A DNA stretch of 64,000 bases from NCBI GenBank assembly GCA_937897325.1, contig CALCOY010000097.1, forward strand, positions 46,516 through 110,515. Reading direction: 5' to 3'. This DNA comes from an uncultured Shimia sp. Its GTDB lineage: Bacteria > Pseudomonadota > Alphaproteobacteria > Rhodobacterales > Rhodobacteraceae. Below the pieces are notes generated by a model. That model searched no databases. It had not been told where the DNA came from and worked only from the letters and a program-made list of their open reading frames with translations. Shown here piece after piece: positions 37,914-47,642 of the stretch. Both the position numbers and the translations under genes were made by a program. Numbering within the stretch: the stretch's first letter is position 1; the number at the start of each line of letters is the position of its first letter.

Positions 37914-38747
37914 TCAGTCCGGCATATCTGCTGGCAGGCTGCGGCAAGCCTTCAAAAGCGTTATTGCGAAGTCTTTGCGAAACTTTCGTATCTGATCAAA
38001 ATGATCGGCAGTTGTATAAAGTGCAAAGGCGGTTTGCGGGGCTCTGTCCGTTGCCACCCAGCCTACATACCAACCCTCAACCGCATCCGGGCGCAGGTAT
38101 CCGCCGCCGGTTTTGCCATGCAACGTCACCTTTCCTACTTCTGAGGCAAGGCTTGCCTCTTCCAGCGCCATCCGTGCGCCGCGTGAAACCTCCAGATCGC
38201 CACGCAAAAGACGTGTCAGGAAGCGCACTTGTTCTTCGACCGAAATCTCAAGGCCCTTGTTCAACCAGAAATCGTCACGCCCTTCCGAAACCTTCGCGTT
38301 GCCGTAGTTCCAGCGCTGCAGGATCGTGTGGTATTCGTCCGATGTGATCTCAAGTGCGAGGTCTTGGAAGTACCAAACGGCCGAGGTTTGGAAGGCACTT
38401 TTTAGCGTATGATCCTGACCCCATGTCGCGGGCCAATAGGGGGCAGCCGGGCGGCGTTCGGGATCCCAACCGCGCACATGCAACAGGTTCATCGCCGCAC
38501 CAACCTCAAGTGCAATCAGGAGGTTCGGAATCTTGAACGTCGACCAGGGGGCATGTGCCGCTTCTAGATTGCTGCCCTCAAGTGTGCAGGTATGTCCCGT
38601 AGCGATATTACGCGCCCGAAAGCTGACATCGCGGTTCTGAACCACATCCGCGAACTGTGCGCTGGGCAAAGTGATGTCTTCCAACGCTGCGGCTGGCCCA
38701 GCAAAACAAGCAGCGACCGCCAACAACAAACCCCTCATGACACCCAT
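37914..38747 (-). CDS. Class D (OXA-type) beta-lactamase-like protein
   Basis: The 277-residue exported protein has a signal peptide (about 1-21) and all class D active-site motifs in order: STFK near residue 70 (PWSTFKIPN), SAV near 121 (TSAVWYFQ), YGN near 150 (WNYGNAKVS) and KTG near 212 (HGKTGGG). The Lys after Ser is the one that is carboxylated in OXA enzymes. The motifs predict an active serine hydrolase of the periplasm, probably a penicillinase; spectrum is unknown. Its codon usage looks like the neighbours, and no mobile element lies beside it, so it appears to be chromosomal. Confidence 0.9.
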   Translation of the reverse strand: MGVMRGLLLAVAACFAGPAAALEDITLPSAQFADVVQNRDVSFRARNIATGHTCTLEGSNLEAAHAPWSTFKIPNLLIALEVGAAMNLLHVRGWDPERRPAAPYWPATWGQDHTLKSAFQTSAVWYFQDLALEITSDEYHTILQRWNYGNAKVSEGRDDFWLNKGLEISVEEQVRFLTRLLRGDLEVSRGARMALEEASLASEVGKVTLHGKTGGGYLRPDAVEGWYVGWVATDRAPQTAFALYTTADHFDQIRKFRKDFAITLLKACRSLPADMPD

Positions 38748-38890
38748 ACCAAATTCCTCAGACGCGATTGCGCGTTGGAATAGGCGGCGAAATGTTCCCG
38801 CACAACTAGAATTGTCTTAAGGTTGATCGAAAAAACTGGCGTTCAGCTAAAAGGTGCGGCGGGGATCAAAAAAGCGCCAAACTCCCTTAC

Positions 38891-38929
38891 AAAAAGCAGG
38901 GCCTCGCCGAAAATTGGCAAGGACCCTGC
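38891..38929 (-). terminator. Rho-independent terminator of the CBS-domain gene
   Basis: Read on the minus strand, GCAGGGTCCTTGCC pairs imperfectly with GGCGAGGCCCTGC around a TTTT-containing loop and runs into TTTTTG. It lies about 105 bases past the CBS gene stop and before the beta-lactamase start. Confidence 0.8.
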
Positions 38930-39035
38930 AACCAACACCCGATGATATTGCGGTCAAATTGGACCGCTTCTCGCACCCATTACCGAACACAAAACCGTCT
39001 AAAATCATTTCGACCCAATATGGCGGCCGTTGTCG

Positions 39036-39464
39036 CTATTCCACTATGGGCTGACGGCGCGCGCGCAAGCGTTCAACCATCAGCCGGTACTCCGTCGGGA
39101 TATCACGCAAAGACAACAATCCGACGACATCTCCGGCCCGATCCAGCACCGGCAATTGCCGCACGGTCTTGTCGAGCATCTTTCCCAAGGCCTCGCCCAC
39201 ACTGGTCTGCCGCCGGACCGACACCGGGTTTGGTGTCATGATCTCGTGGACATGCGTGGCCTCTGCCACCAGACCCCGTGCAAGCCATCGGCGCGTGATG
39301 TCTTCTGCACTGAGAATGCCGCACATGGTCTTGCCGTCAGTGACCACAACCACGTCGACATCGTTGGCTTCCATCAGATCGACCGCTTTGCTTACGCAAG
39401 TTTCACGGTCGATGGTGATGCAGGGACGATTTCCCAGGATTTCGTCAATGGATTTAACAATCAT
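39036..39464 (-). CDS. CBS-domain pair protein
   Basis: The 142-residue protein is two CBS motifs: residues about 8-62 (DVVVVTDGKTMCGILSAEDI) and 72-130 (TSVGEALGKMLDKTVRQLPV, GLLSLRDIPTEY). Stand-alone CBS pairs bind adenosine nucleotides and regulate partner enzymes; none is evident nearby. AAGGACGAG precedes the ATG. It resembles the CBS proteins of the IMP dehydrogenase-regulator-like group. Confidence 0.92.
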   Translation of the reverse strand: MIVKSIDEILGNRPCITIDRETCVSKAVDLMEANDVDVVVVTDGKTMCGILSAEDITRRWLARGLVAEATHVHEIMTPNPVSVRRQTSVGEALGKMLDKTVRQLPVLDRAGDVVGLLSLRDIPTEYRLMVERLRARRQPIVE

Positions 39465-39577
39465 AATACTCGTCCTTCCCCTTACGATAAGAAGATTACC
39501 ACTGACGCTAGGTCATAAGAAATTATGGTATTCCTTACCTTCGCGTGGAAAGTGTATCGAATGCGACCGATACCGCC

Positions 39578-40222
39578 TTAGCCCATGCGCTGCAGCACCT
39601 CGAAAACCGGCCTCATGACCCCAGCACGATCGTTGACGGCCTTGACCAGCCCCGTCTCGCGCCAGTCCTTCGCCAGATCGGACCGCACCGTAAACGCTTT
39701 GCGCCGCAGCAGGTCCCCGTGGGGATGGTCCTGATCATATGGTTTTGGTACGCGTTTCAGCGGATCTGGTCCCCAGTCCGATATCTCGACCCCTGACGCA
39801 TCAAGCGCCTCTTTCAGCGCGTCACCTTCGCGGTCAACAAACGCCCGATAGCGCGTCAGCCCGTCGCCTTGCAGACCCATCACGCCCATGCCGACCATAT
39901 GGTAATTGGCCGCCAGCCCATAGAACCAAGATGGCCCCCCGTCGGGCTGCGACCAGAGCACGTGCAGATGCGTGTTGTAAGGCGTCTTATCCTTTGAAAA
40001 GCGCACGTCCCGATGGATACGGAACAGCTTTGATCCGAAGGTTCGCCCCATCTCGCGGCTCAGATCTTCGGCAATAAGAGAGGCAAGGAACTCCGCTGGC
40101 TTCTTAATCTCTTCGACATAGCGGACTTTGTGCTCCTCATAAAAGGCCTTTTCGTTCCGCGTGCTCAGCTCTTTGAAAAACGCCAGCGCCTCGTCCACCA
40201 TCTGTTCGAACCCGTCCGCCAT
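39578..40222 (-). CDS. DUF2461 / TIGR02453-family protein
   Basis: The 214-residue protein has the family features ALAFFKELSTRNEKAFYEEH, FRIHRDVRFSKDKTPYNTH and a glycine-rich ANYHMVGMGVMGLQGD, ending with KRVPKPYDQDHPHGDLLRRK. The family is widespread with unknown function; no catalytic residues are established. It is divergent from the glutathione S-transferase gene with about 35 bases between starts. Confidence 0.9.
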   Translation of the reverse strand: MADGFEQMVDEALAFFKELSTRNEKAFYEEHKVRYVEEIKKPAEFLASLIAEDLSREMGRTFGSKLFRIHRDVRFSKDKTPYNTHLHVLWSQPDGGPSWFYGLAANYHMVGMGVMGLQGDGLTRYRAFVDREGDALKEALDASGVEISDWGPDPLKRVPKPYDQDHPHGDLLRRKAFTVRSDLAKDWRETGLVKAVNDRAGVMRPVFEVLQRMG

Positions 40223-40257
40223 TCCGTCTGCCTTTCATCCGTGCCATCATTGATAGC

Positions 40258-40866
40258 ATGATCACATTGCACCACCTCAACCGCTCCCGTTCGCATCGCA
40301 TCCTCTGGCTTTTGGAAGAGGTCGGGGCTGAGTATAACGTCGTTCATTACAAACGCGACGAAAAGACCAACCTTGCCCCGCCCGAATTGATGGCCCTGCA
40401 CCCTTTGGGCAAATCCCCTATGATCCAAATGGACGGGCGGCTTGTTACTGAAAGTGCCGCCATCGTTGAGGTGATCTGCGCCAAACATGCGCCAAAGATG
40501 GTGCCCGAGGCAGGGACCAGCGCTTACATCCAGCACCTCGAACTGATGCATTTTGCGGAAGGCTCAGCAATGACGCCGATTCTTTTGCAGCTTTATGTCA
40601 GCCGCCTCGGTGAGGCGGGCAAACCCCTGCATCCTCGGATAGACCAGCAGTTGGACGCGCATTACGGCTATATGAATGACATTCTGCGCGACAGTGGGCA
40701 CTACGTGCTGGACGATCTTTCTGCGGCCGACGTCATGCTCAGCTTCCCTGCTGAAATCGCGATGCGGCAGAGGCGCCAGGACGACTTTCCAAGGCTCGCC
40801 AAGTTTGTTGAGGCGATCCATGGCCGCCCGGCCTATCAGCGCGCAACAGCCATAGGCGCCGATTGA
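40258..40866 (+). CDS. Glutathione S-transferase family protein
   Basis: The 202-residue protein has a thioredoxin-like N-terminal domain with LHHLNRSRSHRILWLLEEVG, the cis-Pro in LGKSPMIQMDG, and the ESAAIVEVIC glutathione-binding motif. A helical C-terminal domain with LSAADVMLSFPAEIAMRQR follows. The SRSHRILW start resembles bacterial GSTs with a catalytic Ser. Its substrate is unknown. Several genes here handle glutathione (gloB, chaC, ggt), but they are not clustered. Confidence 0.92.
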   Translation: MITLHHLNRSRSHRILWLLEEVGAEYNVVHYKRDEKTNLAPPELMALHPLGKSPMIQMDGRLVTESAAIVEVICAKHAPKMVPEAGTSAYIQHLELMHFAEGSAMTPILLQLYVSRLGEAGKPLHPRIDQQLDAHYGYMNDILRDSGHYVLDDLSAADVMLSFPAEIAMRQRRQDDFPRLAKFVEAIHGRPAYQRATAIGAD

Positions 40867-41118
40867 GCCCGAGTGGCGTGGGTGGGTGCAACCCCCCCCT
40901 CGCGGCGGTTTAGGTCTCCTTAACAAACCAGACCGCACGCTGCATTAACGACAAAACGTGCCGACATCGCCGCCGACGCGATACCGACGTTTCACCGACA
41001 TAAGGCATATGCCGCCTTGACCTTGTTTTTTGGACTTAACCAGCAGATTTGCGGCGTTGCGGAAAAACACCTCGTTAACCGTTGCGTGTGCGGTGCCTGC
41101 CATGCAACCTATCAAGTC

Positions 41119-42045
41119 ATGATTGCCTCTCTGAACAGCACCCCGATTTCGTCGCTCACCTTCGGCACTATGCAATTCGGTGGACGCGCCGATGAAGTCC
41201 AAAGCCGCGCAATGTACGACGCTGCGCGCGCTGCAGGAATCACACATTTCGATACAGCCTACGTTTACAACAATGGCGCGTCCGAAACGCTTCTGGGTGA
41301 GTTCATCAAGGATGAGCGCGACAGCCTTATCATCGCGACCAAGGTTGGCTACGAGGGCGGAGGCAGCCGGGACAACATTCTGACAACGCTTGATATTTCT
41401 CGAAAGCGAATGGGTATCGACGTGATCGACATCCTCTACATGCATCGCTTCGATGACGAAACAGATCTGCGCGAAACCATCGGCACGCTCGCCGATGTAC
41501 AGGCCAGGGGGCAGATCCGCCACATCGCGGTGTCGAACTATGCCGGATGGCAATTGATGAAAGCCCAAAGCATCGCCGCGAGCTTTGAGACGCGGATCGA
41601 CATGATCCAGCCAATGTACAACCTGGTGAAACGCCAGGCCGAGGTCGAGATCTTCCCCTGCTGTGTGGATCAAGGCATTGAAATTGCGCCTTATTCGCCT
41701 TTGGGGGGTGGCCTTTTAACCGGTAAGTACGCATCTGGCGGCACCGGACGATTGACTGAGGATGACCGCTACGCCGCCCGTTACGGGGTCGAATGGATGC
41801 ACGAGACTGCCAAGGGTCTCAAAGCGCTCGCTGACCGCGAAGGTGTTGATTCATCAACCCTTGCCGTAGCTTGGGCGATGGCGCATCCCGCGCGGCCTCG
41901 GCCCATCATTTCCGCCCGCTCGGTCGAGCAGCTCAAACCTTCTCTCACCGCAGGGCATTTCCGTTTGGCGCCCGAGCTTTACGCTGAGATGACCGCGCTC
42001 ACCCAAACACCTGCGCCTGCCACGGACCGGCTTGAAGAGGCATGA
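41119..42045 (+). CDS. Aldo/keto reductase
   Basis: The 308-residue TIM-barrel protein has the catalytic Asp and Tyr in GITHFDTAYVYNNGASETLL, Lys in LIIATKVG and His in IDILYMHRFD. IAPYSPLGGGLLTGKY and a cofactor region PIISARSVEQL follow. It reduces carbonyls with NADPH. ATG 41119 was chosen because the earlier frame adds cysteine-rich sequence unlike the family. Its stop overlaps the next gene as ATGA, so it is probably co-translated with the FAD oxidoreductase. Confidence 0.93.
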   Translation: MIASLNSTPISSLTFGTMQFGGRADEVQSRAMYDAARAAGITHFDTAYVYNNGASETLLGEFIKDERDSLIIATKVGYEGGGSRDNILTTLDISRKRMGIDVIDILYMHRFDDETDLRETIGTLADVQARGQIRHIAVSNYAGWQLMKAQSIAASFETRIDMIQPMYNLVKRQAEVEIFPCCVDQGIEIAPYSPLGGGLLTGKYASGGTGRLTEDDRYAARYGVEWMHETAKGLKALADREGVDSSTLAVAWAMAHPARPRPIISARSVEQLKPSLTAGHFRLAPELYAEMTALTQTPAPATDRLEEA

Positions 42046-43103
42046 CAGACGTCCTCGTGATCGGCGGCGGCATTGCAGGCATTTCGGCCGCCGCGCGGCT
42101 CTCGGCCAGTGCTAAAGTGACCGTTCTTGAGGCCGAAAGCGCCCTTGGCTACCACGCCTCCGGCCGGTCCGCTGCCTTGTTCGAAGAGAACTATGGGAAT
42201 GCAGCTGTAAAAGCGCTCAACAGCGCGTCCGCCGACTATCATCAGCCCTATCTGAGCCCGCGCGGTTTTCTGCTCTTGGGGAACGGCACGGATGATGACG
42301 TTTTTAATATGGATCTTAGCGACCTGAAAACAGATGAGATTTCCGCGGCCGAGGCGCGCGAGATGGTCCCAATTCTGGGCCCAGCTGTCACCCGCGCAGC
42401 GTATCATGCAGCGGCGCAAGACATCGACACGGACCGCATGATTCAGGATTTTGCAAAGCGCGTGCGGTTGAATGGTGGCCAGATCGTTCAGAACGCCCGC
42501 GTCGATGCGATCAGCTTTGAAAACACGCATTGGACCGTGCGCTCGGGTCAGACTTCGTTTACCGCTGGAATCATTGTGAACGCCGCCGGTGCCTGGGCCG
42601 ATCAGATCGCAACGCTTGCCGGGCTTGCCCCGATCGGCCTCCAGCCCTGCCGCCGTTCGATAGCCCGCATCCCGGCGCCGAATGACCTTCAAGTCTGTGA
42701 CTGGCCTTTATTTTTTGGTGCTGGAGAAACCTGGTATGCCAAGCCGGATGCGGGGAAACTGCTGGTCTCACCTGCTGATGAGGACCCGGTGGAGCCTCAC
42801 GACGCCTGGGCCGATGATATGGTTCTGGCCGAAGGTATCGCCCGCTACGATGGCCATGTGACCACGCCCGTCACCCGGGTTGAGACGACATGGGCGGGCC
42901 TGCGCACCTTCGCGCCGGATCGAAGTCTGGTACTCGGTCCAGATCCTCAATCGCCGAACTTTATCTGGTGTGCCGGCCAAGGCGGTTACGGATTTCAAAC
43001 TGCGCCTGCCGCCAGCCAGCTTGTCGCAGATCTAGCAGCGGGACAAACGCCTGAAATCCCTTTGGAAATCGTCAATTCGCTCAGCGCGGCCCGATTTCGC
43101 TGA
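42042..43103 (+). CDS. FAD-dependent oxidoreductase, DAO family
   Basis: The 353-residue protein begins with the FAD motif VLVIGGGIAGISAAARLSAS, then GYHASGRSAALFEENYG, and has the family ending FIWCAGQGGYGFQTAPAASQ. It belongs to the D-amino-acid oxidase/glycine oxidase superfamily that oxidises amino groups or related C-N or C-O bonds. The substrate is not identifiable. It overlaps the aldo/keto reductase gene by 4 bases and converges with the DUF6636-like gene. Confidence 0.92.
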   Translation: MTDVLVIGGGIAGISAAARLSASAKVTVLEAESALGYHASGRSAALFEENYGNAAVKALNSASADYHQPYLSPRGFLLLGNGTDDDVFNMDLSDLKTDEISAAEAREMVPILGPAVTRAAYHAAAQDIDTDRMIQDFAKRVRLNGGQIVQNARVDAISFENTHWTVRSGQTSFTAGIIVNAAGAWADQIATLAGLAPIGLQPCRRSIARIPAPNDLQVCDWPLFFGAGETWYAKPDAGKLLVSPADEDPVEPHDAWADDMVLAEGIARYDGHVTTPVTRVETTWAGLRTFAPDRSLVLGPDPQSPNFIWCAGQGGYGFQTAPAASQLVADLAAGQTPEIPLEIVNSLSAARFR

Positions 43104-43106
43104 ATG

Positions 43107-43547
43107 TCAGTACAGACTGCGCTGCGCTCGGGCCAGTCTGAACCCATGCCCGGCCTCGGGCCGGCAGGTTACACCGGTTCTGATGATTTCGCAGTCAAAT
43201 CCCGCGACGGACCATGTCGCGTTACTACCAATCGTGGGCGTTGGGTGAGGCCAGAAGACGTCCCCATGGCAGGTCCACCCTTCTGTTGCAGACCCATCGA
43301 GCGGCAGTCTCAGGATCCGCGTTTCGTCCAGATCACAGTGCTCCGCGGCGTCAGGTGGCACCCAATCCGCCTCGAAGATCAGGCAACTTAACTGGGCTTC
43401 TTGGTTTTGGTTGGCATGCAAAGCTGGGCCCGCGTTCAAAAAGCAAAGGATATTTCCGCTCGCGCTCTGAAAGCTTGGGACGTCCGCATGGACAACGTTG
43501 GCGGAGCCAAGGACAAAACCAGCACATAGAAGCGCGCCTCTAGCCAT
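43107..43547 (-). CDS. Small exported protein, DUF6636-like
   Basis: The 146-residue protein has a signal peptide (MARGALLCAGFVLGSANVVHA) and a cysteine-containing domain: SASGNILCFL, AQLSCLIF, GWTCHGDV, GFDCEIIRTGVTC and EAGHGFRLARA. The pattern resembles DUF6636, a family of unknown function; the assignment is from memory. ATG 43547 lies inside the end of the upstream dimethylglycine dehydrogenase-like gene (8-base overlap), so the two are likely co-translated. Six cysteines suggest disulfides in the periplasm. Confidence 0.72.
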   Translation of the reverse strand: MARGALLCAGFVLGSANVVHADVPSFQSASGNILCFLNAGPALHANQNQEAQLSCLIFEADWVPPDAAEHCDLDETRILRLPLDGSATEGWTCHGDVFWPHPTPTIGSNATWSVAGFDCEIIRTGVTCRPEAGHGFRLARAQRSLY

Positions 43548-46029
43548 CGACACGGATCCGCGCATTCTGTGGATCATAAGGGCTGTCTTCGACCACCTCG
43601 ACATCCCAGAGTTGATCGAACATCTTTACCTTCAGCTTTGTCCCTGGCGTTCCCAGATCGGGCGTCACATAGCCCATCCCGATCGACTTCCCGAAAGCGA
43701 CGGAATACCCACCCGAGGTCAATCTCCCCACTCGCTTGTCTCCGCAATAAAGTGCCTCGCGTCCCCATGGATCTGCATCAGGCGGCCCATCAATCAGCAG
43801 AGTGCAGCACTTTGAGCGCATGCCGGTCTGCACCATCCGATCCTTTCCGTAAAAATCCTTCTCCAGATTGACAAAACGCGGCAGATCCGCCTCAAGGGGT
43901 GTCGCATCCCGTCCCAATTCCGTCCCGAAAGCACGATATGACTTTTCCTGTCGCAGCCAGTTTTGAGCCCGCGCACCCACCAGCTTCAGCCCGTGCGATT
44001 GACCCGCATTAAGCAGTTGATCCCACAAGTAATTCTGCATCTCGATCGGATGGTGCAGCTCCCACCCAAGCTCACCCGTATAGGCCACGCGAACAGCCCG
44101 GACCGGGCACATGCCCAGCTCGATCTCACGCATGGACAGCCACGGGAAACGTTTGTTCGACAATGCTGTGTCGGGCTCTGCATCCTTCACAAGCGATTGT
44201 AAGACCAGCCGTGACTTTGGCCCGGCAATCGCTAAGACGCCCCATTTGGTCGTGACATCCTCTTCGTTGATGCGGCCAAACTCGGCCTCTTTTTCCATGA
44301 TCGCCTTGTAGAGATAGTCTTGATCGTAAGCGTGCCACGCCCCCGCGCTGACCAGGTAATAGTCATCCTCCGCGACCCGCACGATCGTGTATTCGGTGCG
44401 TGTGGTGCCATGCGCGGTCAGGGCATAGGTCAGGTTGATCCGACCGACCTTCGGCAGGCTATTTGTGGTGAACCAGTTCAGAAAGGCCGTCGCCCCCGGT
44501 CCGCTGATCCGGTGTTTGGTGAACGCCGTCGCGTCGATCAGGCCCACACCCTCGCGGATTGCTTTGGCCTCTTCGACCGCGTATTGCCACCAACCGCCGC
44601 GCCGGAAAGACCGCGCATCATGATCGCTGAATCCTTCAGGCGCATAATAGTTTGGCCGCTCCCAACCATTGACGTGGCCGAACTGCGCACCTGCTGCTTT
44701 CTGTCGATCATACGCGGGTGACGTCCTCAAAGGTCGACAGGCAGACCGCTCCTCGTCGGGGTGGTGCAGGATGTAGACATGCTCGTAGGCTTCCTCGTTC
44801 TTGCGGGCTGCGTATTCGGTTGTCATCCAGGACCCGTAACGCTTGGGGTCAAGCGACGCCATGTCGATCTCGGCTTCGCCTTCCACCATCAACTGGGCCA
44901 GATAGCGCCCTGTTCCGCCGGCCGCAGTGATGCCAAAGGAAAAGCCCTCCGCCAGCCACATGTTTTGCAGGCCGGGTGCCGGACCAAGCAACGGGTTGCC
45001 GTCCGGCGTATAGCAGATCGGCCCGTTGTAATCGTCCTTGAGTCCCACCTCTTCCGACGACGGAATGCGGTGGATCATCGACATGTATTCCTCTTCGATC
45101 CGCTCCAGATCTAGCGGGAAAAGGTCCGCCCGGAAACCGTCCGGCACGGCGTATTCAAACCGCGCTGGCGCGTTCTGTTCGTAGGGGCCCAGTATCCAGC
45201 CGCCGCGCTCCTCTCGGACATACCACTTGGCGTCCGCATCGCGCAGCACGGGATGTTCGGGATTGTGCTTGCGCCACGCGACCAGCGCCGGGTCCGGCTC
45301 TGTTACGATGTACTGGTGTTCGACAGGAATGGCCGGGATCTTCAAGCCCAAGAGCTGCGCCGTCCGCTGCGCGTGGTTGCCCGTCGCAGTCACCACATGT
45401 TCCGCGTGCACGACGACCTGCTCATTTGACGGCACCAGATTGCCCCCCTTTTCCACCATCTTGGTGCAGGTCACATCCCAATGATCACCCGTCCACTGAT
45501 AGGCATCCACCTGCCACTTCCGCTCGATGGTCACCCCGCGCTGCCGCGCGCCCTTGGCCATGGCCATCGTGACATCAGCTGGATTGATGTAGCCATCCGT
45601 CGGATGGTAAATCGCGCCTTTCAAGTCCTCGGTACGCACGAGCGGGTAGCGATCTTTGATCTCCGAGGGCGACAGCCATTCATAGGGCACGCCGCAAGTT
45701 TCTGCGGTCGAGGCATAAAGCATGTACTCATCCATCCGGTCGTGGGTTTGTGCCATGCGCAGGTTACCCACCACATAAAAACCCGCATTGAGCCCCGTCT
45801 CTTCCTCAAGTGTCTTGTAGAACTTGATCGAGTAGTCGTGGATGTGCGTCGTTGCATAGGACATGTTGAAGTACGGCAAGAGCCCGGCCGCATGCCAGGT
45901 CGACCCGGAGGTCAACTCGTCCCGCTCCAGCAGCATGACGTCGTCCCAGCCTGCGCGTGCCAGATGATAGGCAATCGATGTGCCCACCGCACCACCCCCG
46001 ACCACAAGCGCTTTCACATGGCGTTTCAT
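43540..46029 (-). CDS. Dimethylglycine dehydrogenase-like FAD/GcvT protein
   Basis: The 829-residue protein has an FAD domain starting ALVVGGGAVGTSIAYHLA, with the covalent-FAD-type His in TSGSTWHAAGLLPYF, and a C-terminal aminomethyltransferase (GcvT) domain from about residue 430 (GVGLIDATAFTKHRISGPGA, VAYTGELGWELHHP). Such fusions oxidatively demethylate dimethylglycine or sarcosine and pass the C1 unit to tetrahydrofolate. Electrons probably go to ETF and then to ETF-QO, which this window also encodes. GGAGGTC before ATG 46029 sets the start. The true substrate is not proven by sequence. Confidence 0.92.
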   Translation of the reverse strand: MKRHVKALVVGGGAVGTSIAYHLARAGWDDVMLLERDELTSGSTWHAAGLLPYFNMSYATTHIHDYSIKFYKTLEEETGLNAGFYVVGNLRMAQTHDRMDEYMLYASTAETCGVPYEWLSPSEIKDRYPLVRTEDLKGAIYHPTDGYINPADVTMAMAKGARQRGVTIERKWQVDAYQWTGDHWDVTCTKMVEKGGNLVPSNEQVVVHAEHVVTATGNHAQRTAQLLGLKIPAIPVEHQYIVTEPDPALVAWRKHNPEHPVLRDADAKWYVREERGGWILGPYEQNAPARFEYAVPDGFRADLFPLDLERIEEEYMSMIHRIPSSEEVGLKDDYNGPICYTPDGNPLLGPAPGLQNMWLAEGFSFGITAAGGTGRYLAQLMVEGEAEIDMASLDPKRYGSWMTTEYAARKNEEAYEHVYILHHPDEERSACRPLRTSPAYDRQKAAGAQFGHVNGWERPNYYAPEGFSDHDARSFRRGGWWQYAVEEAKAIREGVGLIDATAFTKHRISGPGATAFLNWFTTNSLPKVGRINLTYALTAHGTTRTEYTIVRVAEDDYYLVSAGAWHAYDQDYLYKAIMEKEAEFGRINEEDVTTKWGVLAIAGPKSRLVLQSLVKDAEPDTALSNKRFPWLSMREIELGMCPVRAVRVAYTGELGWELHHPIEMQNYLWDQLLNAGQSHGLKLVGARAQNWLRQEKSYRAFGTELGRDATPLEADLPRFVNLEKDFYGKDRMVQTGMRSKCCTLLIDGPPDADPWGREALYCGDKRVGRLTSGGYSVAFGKSIGMGYVTPDLGTPGTKLKVKMFDQLWDVEVVEDSPYDPQNARIRVDG

Positions 46030-46163
46030 GTCCCGACCTCCGCGATACGTCCCTGACACCACGTTCTAGAAAACCCCAAACCGGCCCGCGCCAAGGGTCC
46101 GACCGCTCAAAGCGAAAAAACGACCACTTCTGCTTTGGCCCCAGATATCCGGGAGGTTTCCAA

Positions 46164-46180
46164 AGGAGGCAAAGCCTCTT
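46164..46180 (-). terminator. Short GC hairpin between two oxidoreductase genes
   Basis: AGGAGGC and GCCTCTT pair around AAA between the D-lactate dehydrogenase-like gene and the dimethylglycine dehydrogenase-like gene. On the minus strand a CTTTGG tract follows, only partly U-rich, so termination here is a modest inference. Confidence 0.4.
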
Positions 46181-46237
46181 TTTGGGGCCCGCGCGGCGAG
46201 CGCAAAAGGATTAAGTCGCCGACAGGCGACATCAGGA

Positions 46238-47641
46238 TCACCGGCTAAAAATCTTGCCCGGATTGAGGATGTTAAGCGGATCAAGCGCGTCCTTTATCGC
46301 GGCCATGTATTCCGTGGCAGCCCCAAGCTCTTTGACCAGATATGGCATCTTGCCTTGCCCGATCCCATGTTCCCCCGTGCAGGTTCCCTCCATGCGGATC
46401 GCTTCATCAGCAAGCCAGGCCACGAAGGTTTCCGCCCGCGCGACCTCGTCCGCATCTTCAATATCGATCAGAACCAGCGAATGGAAATTGCCATCACCGA
46501 CATGTCCCACGACCGGCGCCAGCAGATCCAGCTCCTCCGCCTTTTTCTGAGCGCCCGTCACGGCCTCGGCCAGACGCGAGATCGGCACGCAGACATCCGT
46601 TGAAATGCCCTTGGCCCCCGGACGCAGTTGCAGTGTCGCCCAATACAGATCATGCCGCGCCTGCCAAAGCTTGTTGCGTTCTTCCGTGCTCGTGGTCGTC
46701 GCGAAGTCCGTCCCGCCGACCTCTTCAGCAATCGCCCCGAACGTCTCGGCCTGTTCGACAACACCGCTTTCCGAGCCGTGGAACTCAAGCAGCAATAGCG
46801 GTGTCTCCGGCAGGTTCAGCTTAGCATAGGCATTGGCCGCTTTCACATTCAACTCGTCCATCAACTCAATCCGGGCGACTGGTATCCCGTACTGGATCGT
46901 CGTCATTACCGCCTGACAGGCCGCATCGATCGATGGGAAGGACATCCGCGCGGCAGAGATCGCCTCGGGGATCCCCTGCAGCTTAAGTGTGATCTCGGTG
47001 ATTAGACCCAGCGTGCCTTCCGACCCAATCAGAAGCCGCGTCAGATCATAACCCGCGCTTGTCTTTTTAGCCCGCTGTGCCGTCCGAATGATCCGGCCAT
47101 CGGCCATCACCACCTCAAGGCTGAGGACGTTGTCCTTCATCGTCCCATAACGCACCGCATTGGTCCCGCTGGCCCGCGTGGCCGCCATGCCCCCAAGCGA
47201 GGCGTTGGCACCCGGATCAATTGGAAAGAAAAGGCCCTGATCGCGTAGATGTGTGTTCAGATCCTGCCGCGTCACACCTGGCTGAACGACGCAATCAAGA
47301 TCCTCTGCGTTTACCGCGAGTATCTTGTTCATCTGGGTCAGATCTATGCTAATCCCCCCGGCCGGTGCATTCACATGACCCTCGAGCGATGTGCCTGTCC
47401 CGAATGGAATGACCGGAACTTGGTGGGTTGCACAGACCTTCACGATGTCGGACACTTCCCGCGTCGAGGTCGGAAAGACCACAGCATCGGGCGGTTGGTT
47501 CGTGATCCAGGTGGTCGTATGCCCGTGCTGTTCCCGCATCGCCTGACCGGCATGGAACCGGTCCCCGAATTGCTGTTTCAGCACGCCAAGCGTTGTAGAA
47601 ATCCCGCTTTCGTTGCGGGGCAGATCGGTGGCCTGAGCCAT
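46238..47641 (-). CDS. FAD-linked D-lactate/2-hydroxyacid dehydrogenase (GlcD-like)
   Basis: The 467-residue protein has the PCMH-type FAD domain (VPVIPFGTGTSLEGHVNAPA, DPGANASLGGMAATRASGTN, RLLIGSEGTLGLITEITLK) and the C-terminal FAD-linked oxidase domain with VVGHVGDGNFHSLVLID and EGTCTGEHGIGQGKMPYL. It oxidises D-lactate or related 2-hydroxy acids. One base separates its ATG from the gamma-glutamyltransferase stop, so the genes are in one transcript. D-lactate is also the product of gloB, which lies elsewhere. Confidence 0.92.
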   Translation of the reverse strand: MAQATDLPRNESGISTTLGVLKQQFGDRFHAGQAMREQHGHTTTWITNQPPDAVVFPTSTREVSDIVKVCATHQVPVIPFGTGTSLEGHVNAPAGGISIDLTQMNKILAVNAEDLDCVVQPGVTRQDLNTHLRDQGLFFPIDPGANASLGGMAATRASGTNAVRYGTMKDNVLSLEVVMADGRIIRTAQRAKKTSAGYDLTRLLIGSEGTLGLITEITLKLQGIPEAISAARMSFPSIDAACQAVMTTIQYGIPVARIELMDELNVKAANAYAKLNLPETPLLLLEFHGSESGVVEQAETFGAIAEEVGGTDFATTTSTEERNKLWQARHDLYWATLQLRPGAKGISTDVCVPISRLAEAVTGAQKKAEELDLLAPVVGHVGDGNFHSLVLIDIEDADEVARAETFVAWLADEAIRMEGTCTGEHGIGQGKMPYLVKELGAATEYMAAIKDALDPLNILNPGKIFSR

Positions 47642-47642
47642 G

